From contig DAHXOZ010000007.1 in NCBI GenBank assembly GCA_027364635.1, positions 1 through 40,250 of the forward strand: a stretch of DNA of 40,250 nt, in the 5' to 3' direction. The position numbers were made by a program, and so were the translations under genes. The notes under the pieces were generated by a model, which was given only the letters and a program-made list of their open reading frames with translations, was not told the DNA's origin and made no database searches. The stretch comes from a bacterium. GTDB taxonomy: Bacteria; Bacteroidota; Bacteroidia; Chitinophagales; Chitinophagaceae. Shown piece by piece: positions 1 through 8,118 of this stretch; within the stretch, counting starts at the first letter, position 1, and every line of letters begins with the position of its first letter.

Positions 1-79
1 ATAACTATCAGAAAATTGAAAAGCAGTGCTTACATATATAACTTAAAAATTATGTTTTAGTACTGAATAGTTACCAATT

Positions 80-613
80 TTAAGGCAATGTTCCATTCAT
101 TGTTTTGAGGTTCAAAGCATATAAAGCAATAAACACCAACCCGAAATAATTGTTGAAAGACGTTGCTCCAACGGCAATCAGATCATTTCCGAAAAGAAAG
201 AAAGGAAACATCAGGCTAAAAACAACACCAATTATATAAATATAAAAACCGGTTCGCTTCAATCGCCACATTAACAGAGCTCCCGTTAAAGTAAATAAAG
301 CGGCAATCAAATTTCCTATGGCAAGCTTCCTCATATTGTCCTTATCAAGGATTTTACTAAAAGATGCTTTTATTTTTTCTGAAAACATCTTTCTTTCATT
401 ATGAACAGATCCTGTAGAATCAACATAAGTTGAATCTCTTTTCAGAGGTTTTTCTTCTGATAATATGTTTGCATATTTGTCTGCAGAAACATAAGTATAA
501 GCACTGCTAACAATTGCCCAGCTACTTCCTATAAAAGTAAGTATGCAAAGCCAGGTAAGAAAAGAAGGTCTTGCAGCCGGTTCTGCTTCATATTCATAAT
601 TGTCTTTTGCCAT
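80..613 (-). CDS. Small integral membrane protein, unknown function
   Basis: About 177 residues starting MAKDNYEYEAEP. An in-frame start 18 nt further upstream is possible, but the ATG at 613 is preferred because a TAATTTTG box ends 16 nt before it. The protein has a short acidic N-terminus, one hydrophobic segment (FLTWLCILTFIGSSWAIV), a charged loop of about 70 residues, then three further hydrophobic segments near the C-terminus, so roughly four membrane helices. It has no catalytic motif that I recognise. It looks like the small four-helix proteins that are common and uncharacterised in Bacteroidota. It is transcribed towards the left edge of the window and has no evident operon partner; the MFS gene on the same strand ends about 90 nt upstream of its start. 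Location in the inner membrane is inferred from hydrophobicity only. Confidence 0.75.
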   Translation of the reverse strand: MAKDNYEYEAEPAARPSFLTWLCILTFIGSSWAIVSSAYTYVSADKYANILSEEKPLKRDSTYVDSTGSVHNERKMFSEKIKASFSKILDKDNMRKLAIGNLIAALFTLTGALLMWRLKRTGFYIYIIGVVFSLMFPFFLFGNDLIAVGATSFNNYFGLVFIALYALNLKTMNGTLP

Positions 614-628
614 TTTAATATAAAGATG

Positions 629-636
629 CAAAATTA
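629..636 (-). promoter_or_regulatory. Putative -7 promoter element (TAATTTTG)
   Basis: On the minus strand the sequence reads TAATTTTG, matching the Bacteroidota -7 consensus TAnnTTTG. It lies 16 nt upstream of the ATG at 613. No convincing -33 TTTG is present at the usual spacing, so this is a moderate call. Confidence 0.4.
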
Positions 637-701
637 TCCATTATCATAAAACAATAATCTTCTTCTCCTAAATCATTAAACATCTTACCTTTTTTGCTCC
701 G

Positions 702-1889
702 TTATAAAGTAAGGCTTTTTTGTTTGCGAATAAAAATGGGAAACGCACCCAATACAATAAGCAAAATTCCCGTAATACATACGCCCATCCATCCTGCTTT
801 ATTCCAGGCTACTGTTCCCAAAGAAGATCCAAATGTGCCACCAATAAAAAAGAAAGTCATATAGATGGTGTTCAATCTTGTTCGTGCTTCAGGTAACAAC
901 GAATAATTTCTTGACAGGTTTGGAATATGAGTAGATTGTAATCCCATATCAATCAGGATAATACCGATGACCATAAGGGCGATTCCACTTTTACCCGCGA
1001 ACAAAATGAGATATCCGGCAAGCATTAAAAGAATACCCGCCCGCATGGGTTTAAAAGGACCGTATTTATCTGTAATCTTCCCTATAAATGGCGCCACCAA
1101 AGCGCCTCCGGCACCAATAATTCCGAATAAACCAATTACAGAAAGCGAATATTGATAAGGAGGTTTTTCAAGAAAAAATGCCATAGTTGCCCAAAAGGCG
1201 GAGATAGCTCCAAACAGGCACGCACCTATCCATGCACTTTCACGAATTACTGAGTGTTCCTTAAATAAACTGAAAAGCGATCGCATCAATTTCCCATAGT
1301 TTCCTTTGAAAGACGGTTCCTCACCCGGAATGTATTTCCAGATCAGAAATGTCATGATCACCATAAAACCTGCGCTGATGAAATAAACACTTTGCCATCC
1401 AAAATATTCGGCTACAACACCACTTAGAGAACGCGATAATAGAATTCCGGTTAACAACCCTCCGAGAATTACTCCCAAAACTTTTCCGCGTTCTTCGTCA
1501 GAAGCAAGATGCATCGCAAGGGGAATAAAAACCTGGCAGGCCGTACTCGTAACTCCAACAAAAACACTAAATATATACAGCCAGCTAATGGTAGGCGAAA
1601 AGCCAACGGCAACCAATGACAAAGCAGCCAATAAATGCATCCAAATCAACAATCCTCGCCGCGCCAACATATCTCCTAACGGAACTATAAAAAAAAGTCC
1701 TAAACCGTAGCCGATTTGAGAACAAATATTTACAAATGATGCAGATTCTTCCGAAACATGAAAAGAGCGTGAGAATTCACCCAACAAAGGTTGACAATAG
1801 TAAAGGTTGGCAACAATAACACCACAACCAATCGTGATAAGGTATTTAATTTTTGGAGTTAAAGTGACTTTTTCCGCCGGTTGCGCCAT
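702..1889 (-). CDS. Major facilitator superfamily transporter
   Basis: A 395-residue protein with about 12 hydrophobic segments. It has the MFS signature between helices 2 and 3 (PLGDMLARRG, the G-D-x-x-x-R-R-G pattern) and a second-half counterpart around GKITDKYG. Length and layout fit the drug:H+ antiporter/AraJ-like group (COG2814), which exports small molecules across the inner membrane using proton-motive force; the substrate cannot be read from sequence. It starts with a short polar N-terminus (MAQPAEKVTLTPK) before helix 1. It is monocistronic as far as can be seen: the serine hydrolase gene upstream on the same strand ends 73 nt before it. That spacer carries one copy of the recurrent motif TTTGTTTACTG (1939-1949). 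Confidence 0.85.
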   Translation of the reverse strand: MAQPAEKVTLTPKIKYLITIGCGVIVANLYYCQPLLGEFSRSFHVSEESASFVNICSQIGYGLGLFFIVPLGDMLARRGLLIWMHLLAALSLVAVGFSPTISWLYIFSVFVGVTSTACQVFIPLAMHLASDEERGKVLGVILGGLLTGILLSRSLSGVVAEYFGWQSVYFISAGFMVIMTFLIWKYIPGEEPSFKGNYGKLMRSLFSLFKEHSVIRESAWIGACLFGAISAFWATMAFFLEKPPYQYSLSVIGLFGIIGAGGALVAPFIGKITDKYGPFKPMRAGILLMLAGYLILFAGKSGIALMVIGIILIDMGLQSTHIPNLSRNYSLLPEARTRLNTIYMTFFFIGGTFGSSLGTVAWNKAGWMGVCITGILLIVLGAFPIFIRKQKSLTL

Positions 1890-1962
1890 ATTTGATTTTT
1901 ATCTTAGAAAAAGGAAAAATAGAAATCGATAAAATTTGTTTGTTTACTGCTAATGTCGAAAA

Positions 1963-2889
1963 TTATTGACGGTATTTTTCAACTCCCAAAGCCGGTTTCC
2001 ATCCGTAATGCGGCTCATAATAATTCCACAATAATGCTGAGACATTGCGTGCCAATTGCCACGCTTCATTATCAGTTTCCCATCTTTGATCCTGATTGTT
2101 TTTGGTAGCAATATAAAAAACATAGTCGCCGTGGGGCGCATTTACCAAAACCGCCTCTGAGCGCGAATCATTTACCATGCCCTGTTTTGAAGCCTCCTGA
2201 ACATAAGGCGGGATTTGCGAAAGCGCATATTCATCCCAAAAAACATCAGTAAGATCGCGATACATTTGTTCACTCGCTGCTTTGCTTACCGTTTTGCCTT
2301 CGCGGATCATCACCATCAGGTTGGCCATTTCCCGGGGCGTAGTTTGTCCCCAGCCATATTCCTTATTCATTTTTTCTCTTCCGGGTGTTCGTGCATTTAC
2401 GCGGGTAAATTGAAAACCGTGTTCACTTAACCAGGCATTAATTTCGGTTCCTCCACCAGCCAGTTTCTCGCACCAAACTGCAGCCGTATTATCACTGTGA
2501 GAGAGCATTAAAGAAATAAGTGTTCGTAATTCTGTAGGTGTTGAATCTTTAAAAAACTGCATTAGCCCTGAACCGCCACGCGCAATACTGTCGCGATAGA
2601 TTAGCGGCTGATGATAGGTATAAACTCCCTCGTCAATTTTTTTAAAAATGCCAACAAGAATAGGAACTTTTACAATGCTTGCTGTCGGAAAAATGGTATC
2701 TGCATTTATCGCTACTTCCCTACCTGTTTTTAAATTTCTTACATACACACCGGCAGTACCGTGGAAAGAATCCAATAATACCTTTAATTGTTTTTCAAGT
2801 TTTCTATCAGTTTTAAACTGACCAAAAACTGTTGAAGATAAAAGAGTCATTAGTAAGAATAAGGTTACAGTGTATAAAGACCTTTTCAT
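1963..2889 (-). CDS. Class A beta-lactamase-like serine hydrolase (secreted)
   Basis: A 308-residue protein with a signal peptide (about residues 1-24, ending VFGQ). It has the serine penicillin-binding fold motifs in order: S71-x-x-K74 (ASIVKVP), S132-D133-N134 (SDNTAA) and K235-Q-G237 in place of the K-T/S-G triad. The segment TTPREMANLM matches the class A region after the omega loop. The omega loop itself (residues 164-181) has no obvious E166-x-x-N170 pair, the general base of true class A enzymes. It may therefore be a weak or non-beta-lactamase member of the beta-lactamase2 family acting on peptidoglycan-like substrates in the periplasm. I would not call it a resistance gene from this sequence. 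It lies upstream of the MFS gene on the same strand with a 73-nt gap. Confidence 0.8.
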   Translation of the reverse strand: MKRSLYTVTLFLLMTLLSSTVFGQFKTDRKLEKQLKVLLDSFHGTAGVYVRNLKTGREVAINADTIFPTASIVKVPILVGIFKKIDEGVYTYHQPLIYRDSIARGGSGLMQFFKDSTPTELRTLISLMLSHSDNTAAVWCEKLAGGGTEINAWLSEHGFQFTRVNARTPGREKMNKEYGWGQTTPREMANLMVMIREGKTVSKAASEQMYRDLTDVFWDEYALSQIPPYVQEASKQGMVNDSRSEAVLVNAPHGDYVFYIATKNNQDQRWETDNEAWQLARNVSALLWNYYEPHYGWKPALGVEKYRQ

Positions 2890-3082
2890 TGAAAAATTTT
2901 TCGAAAAATACGGATTTATCGTTGAAGATTTGAAAAGACAACTAATATTAGTATTTTAGAGAGAGTTGTAAAGAAAATTTTTTTTAAGCCTTTTAAACTT
3001 TTTCATAATTAGTATATCTATACTTATATTTTCAGGCAAATCGTGAAAAAATATTTAACATAGAATGCCATTCAAAATAAAT

Positions 3083-3090
3083 TAAATTTG
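3083..3090 (+). promoter_or_regulatory. Putative -7 promoter element (TAAATTTG)
   Basis: An exact match to TAnnTTTG located 34 nt upstream of the ATG of the DUF6515 gene, placing transcription start near 3097 and giving a leader of about 28 nt. A -33 TTTG is not obvious. The rest of the 2890-3124 spacer is AT-rich with no other recognisable feature. Confidence 0.45.
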
Positions 3091-3124
3091 GTAAATCATC
3101 TCTTAACACATTAACTATCAATAA

Positions 3125-4270
3125 ATGAAAAACACCTTTAAAATATTTTTGCTCTGGGTTCTGTTGGCTGGTATTGTTAATATCAGCTATGCACAAAGGA
3201 CCCGTGAATTAAGAGGAGAAGGTAATACAAGGGCTTCGGGAAACGTATCCCGTGCACCTTCTGCTCCAAGACAAATGGAGACAAGATCTGCGCCCGTGAG
3301 ATCTTTTAATAATAACCGGGGTTCTGCTCAACGGGTTCAAAGCGACCAGCCATCAAGACAAATGACCGTGAGACAAGTTCCTGACAGGAATTTCAATCAA
3401 AGTCGCGTTGCTCAAACAAGAAGTTTTCCAAATTCTTCAAGCAACCAGCGTGTATTTCCACAAAGAAATTCAAGTGGTTCTGACCAAATAATTGTTGCTT
3501 CACGAAATAATGATAACAGGTATAACAGGGACAGAGTATCCAGAAATGTTTACCAAAATAATTATCGTGGCTATGATCGGGATAACCGGTATTACAACCA
3601 TTATGATAGGGATGACCGCTACTACGGAAATGTGTATGGCCGTAGAACAAGATTTATGTTTGGAACACGCTACACAGTAATTCCACATAATTTTATTTCA
3701 ATACATTTCGGCGGATATCCATATTATTATTATGGTGGTTATTATTACGGATATTACAATGGATATTACCAGCCAATATTTCCTCCTTTTGGGTTACACA
3801 TCAGTGTTCTTCCTTTTGGTTATATAAGATTGTTTATCGGTGGAATTCCTTACTATTATTATAACGGAATTTATTACAGGCAATACGATAACACCTACCA
3901 GGTAGTTGACGCCCCAATGGGAGCGACCGTTTCATCTCTTCCTGAAGGAGCCCGCTCTGTAATAATTAATGGAGAAAGTTTATATGAACTGAACGGAACT
4001 TATTACAAAGCTGACAGAGACGAAAATGGTAATGATGTTTTTATTGTGGTGGGTAAGAATGGAGTAATCAATAATACCTCCTCAATTGATGAAAGTAATA
4101 TTATCAACACGCCAGAATCTATGCAAATTGGTGATATCGTTACCCAGTTGCCTGAAAATTCAAAAATTGTTACAGTAAACGGGGAACAACTTTATCAAAC
4201 ACCCGATAATATTTATTTGAGAGAAGAATCAAACAATGGCATTGTTCAATACAGAGTAGTAGGTAAATAA
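3125..4270 (+). CDS. DUF6515-type secreted Tyr-rich protein
   Basis: A 381-residue protein with a clear signal peptide (residues 1 to about 24, ending SYAQ). The mature N-terminal third is Arg/Asn/Ser/Gln-rich low-complexity sequence. A Tyr/Gly cluster follows (around YYYYGGYYYGYYNGYY), then two copies of a module of type 'G-x-x-V-x-x-L-P-E-G/N-x-x-x-V-x-x-N-G-E-x-L-Y': one contains SSLPEGARSVIINGESLYEL and one contains TQLPENSKIVTVNGEQLYQT. This pattern, including the N-G-x-Y-Y 'cards', resembles DUF6515 as I recall it; function is unknown and location is probably periplasm or outer surface. The gene is followed 20 nt downstream by a strong terminator, so it is probably monocistronic. The low-complexity region is codon-biased but in frame with no sign of disruption. 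Confidence 0.7.
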   Translation: MKNTFKIFLLWVLLAGIVNISYAQRTRELRGEGNTRASGNVSRAPSAPRQMETRSAPVRSFNNNRGSAQRVQSDQPSRQMTVRQVPDRNFNQSRVAQTRSFPNSSSNQRVFPQRNSSGSDQIIVASRNNDNRYNRDRVSRNVYQNNYRGYDRDNRYYNHYDRDDRYYGNVYGRRTRFMFGTRYTVIPHNFISIHFGGYPYYYYGGYYYGYYNGYYQPIFPPFGLHISVLPFGYIRLFIGGIPYYYYNGIYYRQYDNTYQVVDAPMGATVSSLPEGARSVIINGESLYELNGTYYKADRDENGNDVFIVVGKNGVINNTSSIDESNIINTPESMQIGDIVTQLPENSKIVTVNGEQLYQTPDNIYLREESNNGIVQYRVVGK

Positions 4271-4290
4271 ATTATAAAGAAATAAAATTA

Positions 4291-4314
4291 AAACCGGCTG
4301 ATGCCGGTTTTTTT
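4291..4314 (+). terminator. Rho-independent terminator of the DUF6515 gene
   Basis: The 8-bp stem AAACCGGC/GCCGGTTT (4291-4298 with 4303-4310) has a TGAT loop and is followed by a T run to 4314, 20 nt after the stop codon. Confidence 0.85.
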
Positions 4315-4410
4315 ATGCACTTAATTTTCAAAATTTTGAAGGGATCCGATGAAACAGATTAATCATCGGCAGTAAACAAACAATAATGAAGATTTTTATT
4401 TGCTTTCTTT

Positions 4411-4722
4411 TTAGCTCATGAATTGACCTTCTGTAAAAAGATACGGATCGATTGAATAATATGGATCAACTTCTGATGGAAGTTCGCCAAGTTCGATCTC
4501 AATTCCTGATTTATTTTCTCTTATCTGCCACAAATACAATTCTTTATTGCCTTCAACTATTTCAGGAAGCATGTTTTTTAAAAGACCGTTCCAGCAAGCA
4601 TCCTGAAGTTGATCTGCCTCGGAACCGATACGATCGTTTTCATTGAGTTTTTGCCAGCACTGTCTTGAAGAAAAATGAGTGCCGGTGATAAGTAATATTT
4701 CCTGTTGTATAATTTTTTCCAT
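4411..4722 (-). CDS. Hypothetical protein (about 103 aa)
   Basis: The ATG at 4722 gives MEKIIQQEILLITG; a TTG nine bases upstream would add three residues and is less likely. The protein is acidic, with no signal peptide, no membrane segment and two cysteines or fewer in any pattern. Features visible are a Trp-containing helix region (QCWQKLNE, DACWNGLLKNMLPEI) and an acidic Pro/Tyr-rich C-terminus (ELPSEVDPYYSIDPYLF). I do not recognise the family. It lies about 100 nt downstream of the unknown third gene of the toxin-antitoxin operon, on the same strand, so it could be the last gene of that transcript or stand alone. A gene running the other way ends at 4270 with its own terminator. Confidence 0.55.
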   Translation of the reverse strand: MEKIIQQEILLITGTHFSSRQCWQKLNENDRIGSEADQLQDACWNGLLKNMLPEIVEGNKELYLWQIRENKSGIEIELGELPSEVDPYYSIDPYLFTEGQFMS

Positions 4723-4825
4723 AATTGACAACTTTTATTTCTATTACTAAGACTAAAAATTATTTTCAGAAATTAATCTGGAAATAAAATTTTATGTTAA
4801 AAGGAAAACGAAAAATAGCAGTAAT

Positions 4826-5251
4826 TTATTTCAGATGTTGCCTGAACTTTTTTAATTCTGAAAGGTCAGCCGGTGGAAGAATTTCGTTGTTGTCATATTT
4901 CGCTTTTAAAAATAATACTCTCTTATGTTGAGGATGTTTTGCCAGAATTTCTTCGATCAGTTTTCCTGCTTCTTCATCTTTTTCAAAAAGCGGCGCGTTT
5001 TCAGGAAGTTCTGACTTTTCTCTTGTCGGCATTTTTTTTATAATCGATTCTAAAGCAGCAAGCCGACCGGGAAGTACACCATTTATTTTGGAGGCTTTAT
5101 CATACAACCCCTGCAATTGTTTTTTACTCAACCAGCCACGCCGCTGATATTGCTGGTAAATACTAATCACAAAAGATGAAACAGGAAACGCCATGATACA
5201 ATCTTCGAGCAGCATATTGATGATGTCAAGCTTGGGTTTATTTTGTTGCAT
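4826..5251 (-). CDS. Hypothetical protein, third gene of the higBA operon
   Basis: A 141-residue soluble protein, not recognised. It has an N-terminal helical part with the pattern F-V-I-S-I-Y-x-Q-x-x-x-x-G-W-L-S-x-K-Q-x-x-x-L-Y (about residues 25-51). Similar 'Q-x-x-x-x-G-x-L-S-x-K-Q' strings occur as short modules in several phage and DNA-processing proteins, which is a weak resemblance from memory. The rest is a charged helical region ending in a possible single TPR-like helix pair (AGKLIEEILAKHPQHKRVLFLKAKY, spanning about 95-119). The start ATG at 5251 lies only 9 nt after the higA stop codon, so it is almost certainly co-transcribed and possibly translationally coupled. Later in-frame ATGs exist and would shorten it. 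It could be an accessory component of the TA module or an unrelated passenger. Confidence 0.65.
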   Translation of the reverse strand: MQQNKPKLDIINMLLEDCIMAFPVSSFVISIYQQYQRRGWLSKKQLQGLYDKASKINGVLPGRLAALESIIKKMPTREKSELPENAPLFEKDEEAGKLIEEILAKHPQHKRVLFLKAKYDNNEILPPADLSELKKFRQHLK

Positions 5252-5260
5252 TGGAAATAA

Positions 5261-5563
5261 TTATGCAGCCTCTGTTTCTCTTTTTCTTTCAATGAACAAA
5301 TCGTAATAAACCTGGACACGAAGCCAGTATTCTGCCGTAATATTTAATTCCTTTTCGAGTTTAAGGGCAGTTGCAGCACTGACATGCCTTTTACCATAAA
5401 GTAATTCACTTAAATGTCCTGGTTTCATTCCTATTTTTTCAGCAAAATAAGATTTCTTTATATCCCTGGAGATTAATTCATCATTTAAAATTTCCCCCGG
5501 ATGTAAGGCTACGTCGGTAAAGATTTCCTTCCCTCTTGTATTTAATATTTTGTAATTGCTCAT
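5261..5563 (-). CDS. higA: HigA-family antitoxin (XRE-type HTH)
   Basis: A 100-residue protein with the HigA signature: HPGEILNDELISRDIKKS followed by a helix-turn-helix (FAEKIGMKPGHLSELLYGKRHVSAATALKLEKEL) and the tail ITAEYWLRVQVYYDL. This family neutralises HigB toxins and represses its own operon. It starts 20 nt after the higB stop codon, giving the toxin-first order that is characteristic of higBA systems. Candidate operators sit upstream of higB. The C-terminus carries a charged RKRETE tail. Antitoxin identity is strong; activity of the pair is inferred. Confidence 0.9.
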   Translation of the reverse strand: MSNYKILNTRGKEIFTDVALHPGEILNDELISRDIKKSYFAEKIGMKPGHLSELLYGKRHVSAATALKLEKELNITAEYWLRVQVYYDLFIERKRETEAA

Positions 5564-5583
5564 GCTTTAAATTTTTCAACAAT

Positions 5584-5898
5584 TCATTTGTAATGATTCG
5601 ATAACTCATGAATTAAAATTATTTCCGAAACTTCAATTCGCCCTTCTTTTTCCAAAGTAAATATCAACCTGTACTTCAAATCCACTCTCACGGAATAATA
5701 ACCCTTTAAATCGCCTTTTAAACTTTCAAAATTTAATCCCTTTTGAAGCTTGATCTCCCTTATGTTATCTGCAAGGGCAAGTTTTAAAATTGTTTTCTTA
5801 AACCTTAAAACAACGCTGCTTTCATACTTGGGTTTTCCTGAAATCTCTGCTCCTTCAAATAGCTTTTGCAAATAGAGATTTTTAAACTTTATAACCAT
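5584..5898 (-). CDS. higB: HigB-family toxin (RelE/ParE superfamily)
   Basis: A 104-residue basic protein. The usual HigB C-terminal features are present: a conserved L-K-G-D/Y-x-S-V-R-V-D-x-x-Y-R-L-I-F stretch (residues about 65-80) and a strand ending in a His (ILIHELSNHYK). HigB proteins are ribosome-dependent mRNA interferases. The N-terminus MVIKFKNLYLQKLFEG matches HigB-like proteins of Bacteroidota, which are slightly longer than the proteobacterial ones. It is the first gene of the operon, with higA 20 nt downstream. The start codon lies 11 nt from a palindromic operator that covers the predicted promoter. Ribosome dependence and toxicity are family knowledge, not shown here. Confidence 0.85.
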   Translation of the reverse strand: MVIKFKNLYLQKLFEGAEISGKPKYESSVVLRFKKTILKLALADNIREIKLQKGLNFESLKGDLKGYYSVRVDLKYRLIFTLEKEGRIEVSEIILIHELSNHYK

Positions 5899-5909
5899 GA
5901 AGCAACAGT

Positions 5910-5956
5910 TTTACCAAAATTAGGTAAACAGTCCGGATTTACCAAAATTTGATAAA
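5910..5956 (-). promoter_or_regulatory. higBA promoter covered by two palindromic operators
   Basis: There are two related sites 28 bp apart. Site 1 (5910-5928) is TTTACC-N7-GGTAAA, a perfect 6-bp inverted repeat. Site 2 (5938-5956) is TTTACC-N7-GATAAA, with one mismatch. On the coding strand site 1 contains the -7 box TAATTTTG (5915-5922) and site 2 contains the -33 box TTTG (5943-5946), separated by exactly 20 nt. A dimeric HigA bound to both would cover the whole promoter. The start codon is 11 nt downstream, so the leader is very short. Confidence 0.75.
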
Positions 5957-5979
5957 TTGTTTAAAATATTTCTACAAAA

Positions 5980-6007
5980 AAAACCCACCTTTTACAAAGC
6001 GGGTTTT
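5980..6007 (-). terminator. Rho-independent terminator of ahcY
   Basis: On the minus strand a 12-bp stem with a four-base loop runs from 6007 to 5980 (arms AAAACCCGCTTT and AAGGTGGGTTTT, two G-T wobbles), followed by further Ts. It lies 30 nt after the ahcY stop codon and separates ahcY from the higBA promoter. Confidence 0.85.
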
Positions 6008-6037
6008 CTGATTTTTCCTTCAGAGGAACTTGAAGGA

Positions 6038-7366
6038 TTAATATCTATACATTTCAGGCTTATAAGGACCTTCTTTCGGAATGTTCAAATAAGCACTTTG
6101 CTTGTCAGAAAGTTCATCCAGCACGACACCAATTTTTTTCAAATGTAACCGTGCTACTTTTTCATCCAAATGCTTTGGAAGCACATACACTTTATTTTCA
6201 TATTGATCAGAATGTTGCCAGATCTCCATTTGGGCGAGAACCTGATTTGTAAATGAATTGCTCATCACAAAACTTGGATGACCTGTAGCACAACCGAGAT
6301 TCACCAAACGTCCTTCTGCCAAAACAATCACATCTTTTCCGTCAATAGTATATTTATCAACCTGTGGCTTAATGGTATCTTTTGTGTTGCCATAATTTTT
6401 GTTCAACCATGCAATGTCAATTTCAATATCGAAATGCCCGATGTTACAAACGATCGCTTTGTCTTTCATTACTTCAAAATGCTCGCCGGTAATCAAATCA
6501 CGGCAACCTGAAGCAGTAACAATAATATCGGCTTCTTTTACCGCATCAATCATTTTCTTCACTTCATAACCATCCATTGCTGCCTGCAAAGCACAGATAG
6601 GATCTATTTCAGTAACGAGAACTCTTGCACCTGTGCCACGCAAACTTGCGGCAGATCCTTTTCCTACATCACCGTAACCGCCCACCACTGCAACTTTTCC
6701 GGCCATCATGATATCTGTAGCTCTTCTGATAGCATCTACCAAACTTTCTTTACATCCATATTTATTATCAAATTTAGATTTGGTTACAGAATCATTTACA
6801 TTGATTGCAGGAATAGGCAAAGTTCCTTTTTCCATCCTTTCATACAACCTGTGAACGCCGGTAGTAGTTTCTTCTGATAAACCTTTTACATGCTGAATCA
6901 ATTCAGGGTATTTATCAAAAACCATGTTGGTCAAATCACCACCATCGTCCAGGATCATATTCAAAGGACGATCTTCACTCCCAAAAAATAAAGTTTGTTC
7001 AATACACCAATCACTCTCTTCCTGTGTTTGACCTTTCCATGCAAAAACGCGGATTCCGGCAGCAGCAATCGCAGCAGCAGCCTGGTCTTGTGTAGAAAAT
7101 ATATTACATGAACTCCATTTTACTTCTGCTCCCAGATCAATCAATGTTTCAATAAGCACTGCCGTTTGAATGGTCATGTGAAGACAACCTGCAATGCGCG
7201 CGCCTTTCAAAGGTTTTTCTTTTCCAAATTCTTCGCGAAGCGCCATTAATCCCGGCATTTCAGCTTCTGCAAGGTTGATTTCTTTCCGGCCCCAATCAGC
7301 GAGACTTAAGTCTTTCACTTTATTTTTTAGGCCAAAGTCAATCGTATTTTTTGTAACTGATGACAT
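6038..7366 (-). CDS. ahcY: Adenosylhomocysteinase (S-adenosylhomocysteine hydrolase)
   Basis: A 442-residue protein, full length for the family. It hydrolyses S-adenosylhomocysteine to adenosine and homocysteine in the cytosol, relieving inhibition of methyltransferases, with bound NAD as cofactor. Visible features are the substrate-binding N-terminal region ([16 protein letters not shown]), DDGGDLT, the conserved [16 protein letters not shown], the NAD-binding loop [12 protein letters not shown], and the family's C-terminal end [10 protein letters not shown] with the K-x-x-x-Y pair that contacts NAD of the neighbouring subunit. It is divergent from the Lrp/AsnC regulator at 7491, with a 124-nt shared spacer. 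It has its own -7 box and terminator, so it is a single-gene unit. Confidence 0.98.
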   Translation of the reverse strand: MSSVTKNTIDFGLKNKVKDLSLADWGRKEINLAEAEMPGLMALREEFGKEKPLKGARIAGCLHMTIQTAVLIETLIDLGAEVKWSSCNIFSTQDQAAAAIAAAGIRVFAWKGQTQEESDWCIEQTLFFGSEDRPLNMILDDGGDLTNMVFDKYPELIQHVKGLSEETTTGVHRLYERMEKGTLPIPAINVNDSVTKSKFDNKYGCKESLVDAIRRATDIMMAGKVAVVGGYGDVGKGSAASLRGTGARVLVTEIDPICALQAAMDGYEVKKMIDAVKEADIIVTASGCRDLITGEHFEVMKDKAIVCNIGHFDIEIDIAWLNKNYGNTKDTIKPQVDKYTIDGKDVIVLAEGRLVNLGCATGHPSFVMSNSFTNQVLAQMEIWQHSDQYENKVYVLPKHLDEKVARLHLKKIGVVLDELSDKQSAYLNIPKEGPYKPEMYRY

Positions 7367-7391
7367 AATTTATTATTTTGTTTTTAGATTG

Positions 7392-7399
7392 CAAATGTA
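7392..7399 (-). promoter_or_regulatory. Putative -7 promoter element of ahcY (TACATTTG)
   Basis: The minus strand reads TACATTTG, an exact TAnnTTTG match 25 nt upstream of the ahcY ATG. The spacer it sits in is shared with the divergent Lrp-type gene, so regulation of ahcY by that regulator is possible but not demonstrated. Confidence 0.5.
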
Positions 7400-7490
7400 C
7401 CAATATCAGAATAAAATACTAATACTTATTATAACTTTAGAATACATTTACAGTAATATTCAATAAAAAAGAATAAAAGCCATTTTTACT

Positions 7491-7997
7491 ATGAATTCAA
7501 GAACACGAAAAGAAGAATCAGTAACTGTAACATATTTGCCGGATAAGAAAGACCTTTCTATTTTAAAACTGCTGCAGCAAAACGCGCGGATTACCGTAAA
7601 GGAAATTGCCGAAAAGGTTCACCTGAGCACAACGCCTGTTCATGAACGCATCAAGAGAATGGAGGAATCCGGAATCATAAAACAATATGCAACCTTGGTG
7701 GATAACACGAAAGTAAAAAAATCGCTTATGGTTATCTGTTATGTTTCTTTAAAACAACACGGTAAAAATGCAGGCGCAAAATTCATAAAAGTGATCAATA
7801 ATTTGAATGAAGTGATTGAATGTTACAGCATCTCCGGTGAATTTGATTTCATGCTAAAGGTGGTTTGCGAAGACATGAATGCTTATTACGATTTTCATGT
7901 AAATAAATTAAGCGAAATTGAAAATGTTGGTCATGTTCAAAGTATATTTATTATGGGAACTATAAAGCAAACACACCAACTCGTTTGGGATGAATAA
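7491..7997 (+). CDS. Lrp/AsnC family transcriptional regulator
   Basis: A 168-residue protein. The N-terminal AsnC-type helix-turn-helix covers residues about 18-70 (DKKDLSILKLLQQNARITVK, followed by EIAEKVHLSTTPVHERIKRM). The C-terminal RAM/ligand-binding domain follows (VICYVSLKQHG, then ECYSISGEFDFMLKVVCEDM with the G-x-x-D-x-x-L-K-V motif). Members bind DNA as octamers or similar and respond to amino acids. The N-terminal extension of about 17 residues before the HTH is longer than in E. coli Lrp/AsnC; a later start is not available because the first downstream Met lies within the HTH. It is transcribed away from ahcY, suggesting but not proving control of methionine-cycle genes. Confidence 0.92.
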   Translation: MNSRTRKEESVTVTYLPDKKDLSILKLLQQNARITVKEIAEKVHLSTTPVHERIKRMEESGIIKQYATLVDNTKVKKSLMVICYVSLKQHGKNAGAKFIKVINNLNEVIECYSISGEFDFMLKVVCEDMNAYYDFHVNKLSEIENVGHVQSIFIMGTIKQTHQLVWDE

Positions 7998-8070
7998 TTA
8001 ACGAATACAAACTTTTTCTACCAAAGTAAACGAAGAAATAAAAGAGATTTCTATTTTCTGTTCCAAAAAA

Positions 8071-8100
8071 AATCCACCTGAATTGTTCACCAGGTGGATT
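8071..8100 (-). terminator. Terminator between lrp-like gene and lipoprotein gene
   Basis: A perfect 10-bp stem AATCCACCTG/CAGGTGGATT has a 10-nt loop. On the minus strand it is followed by a run of Ts, so it mainly serves the lipoprotein gene ending at 8119; the + strand side lacks a good T run. Confidence 0.75.
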
Positions 8101-8118
8101 ATCAAAGAATTTTACTTT

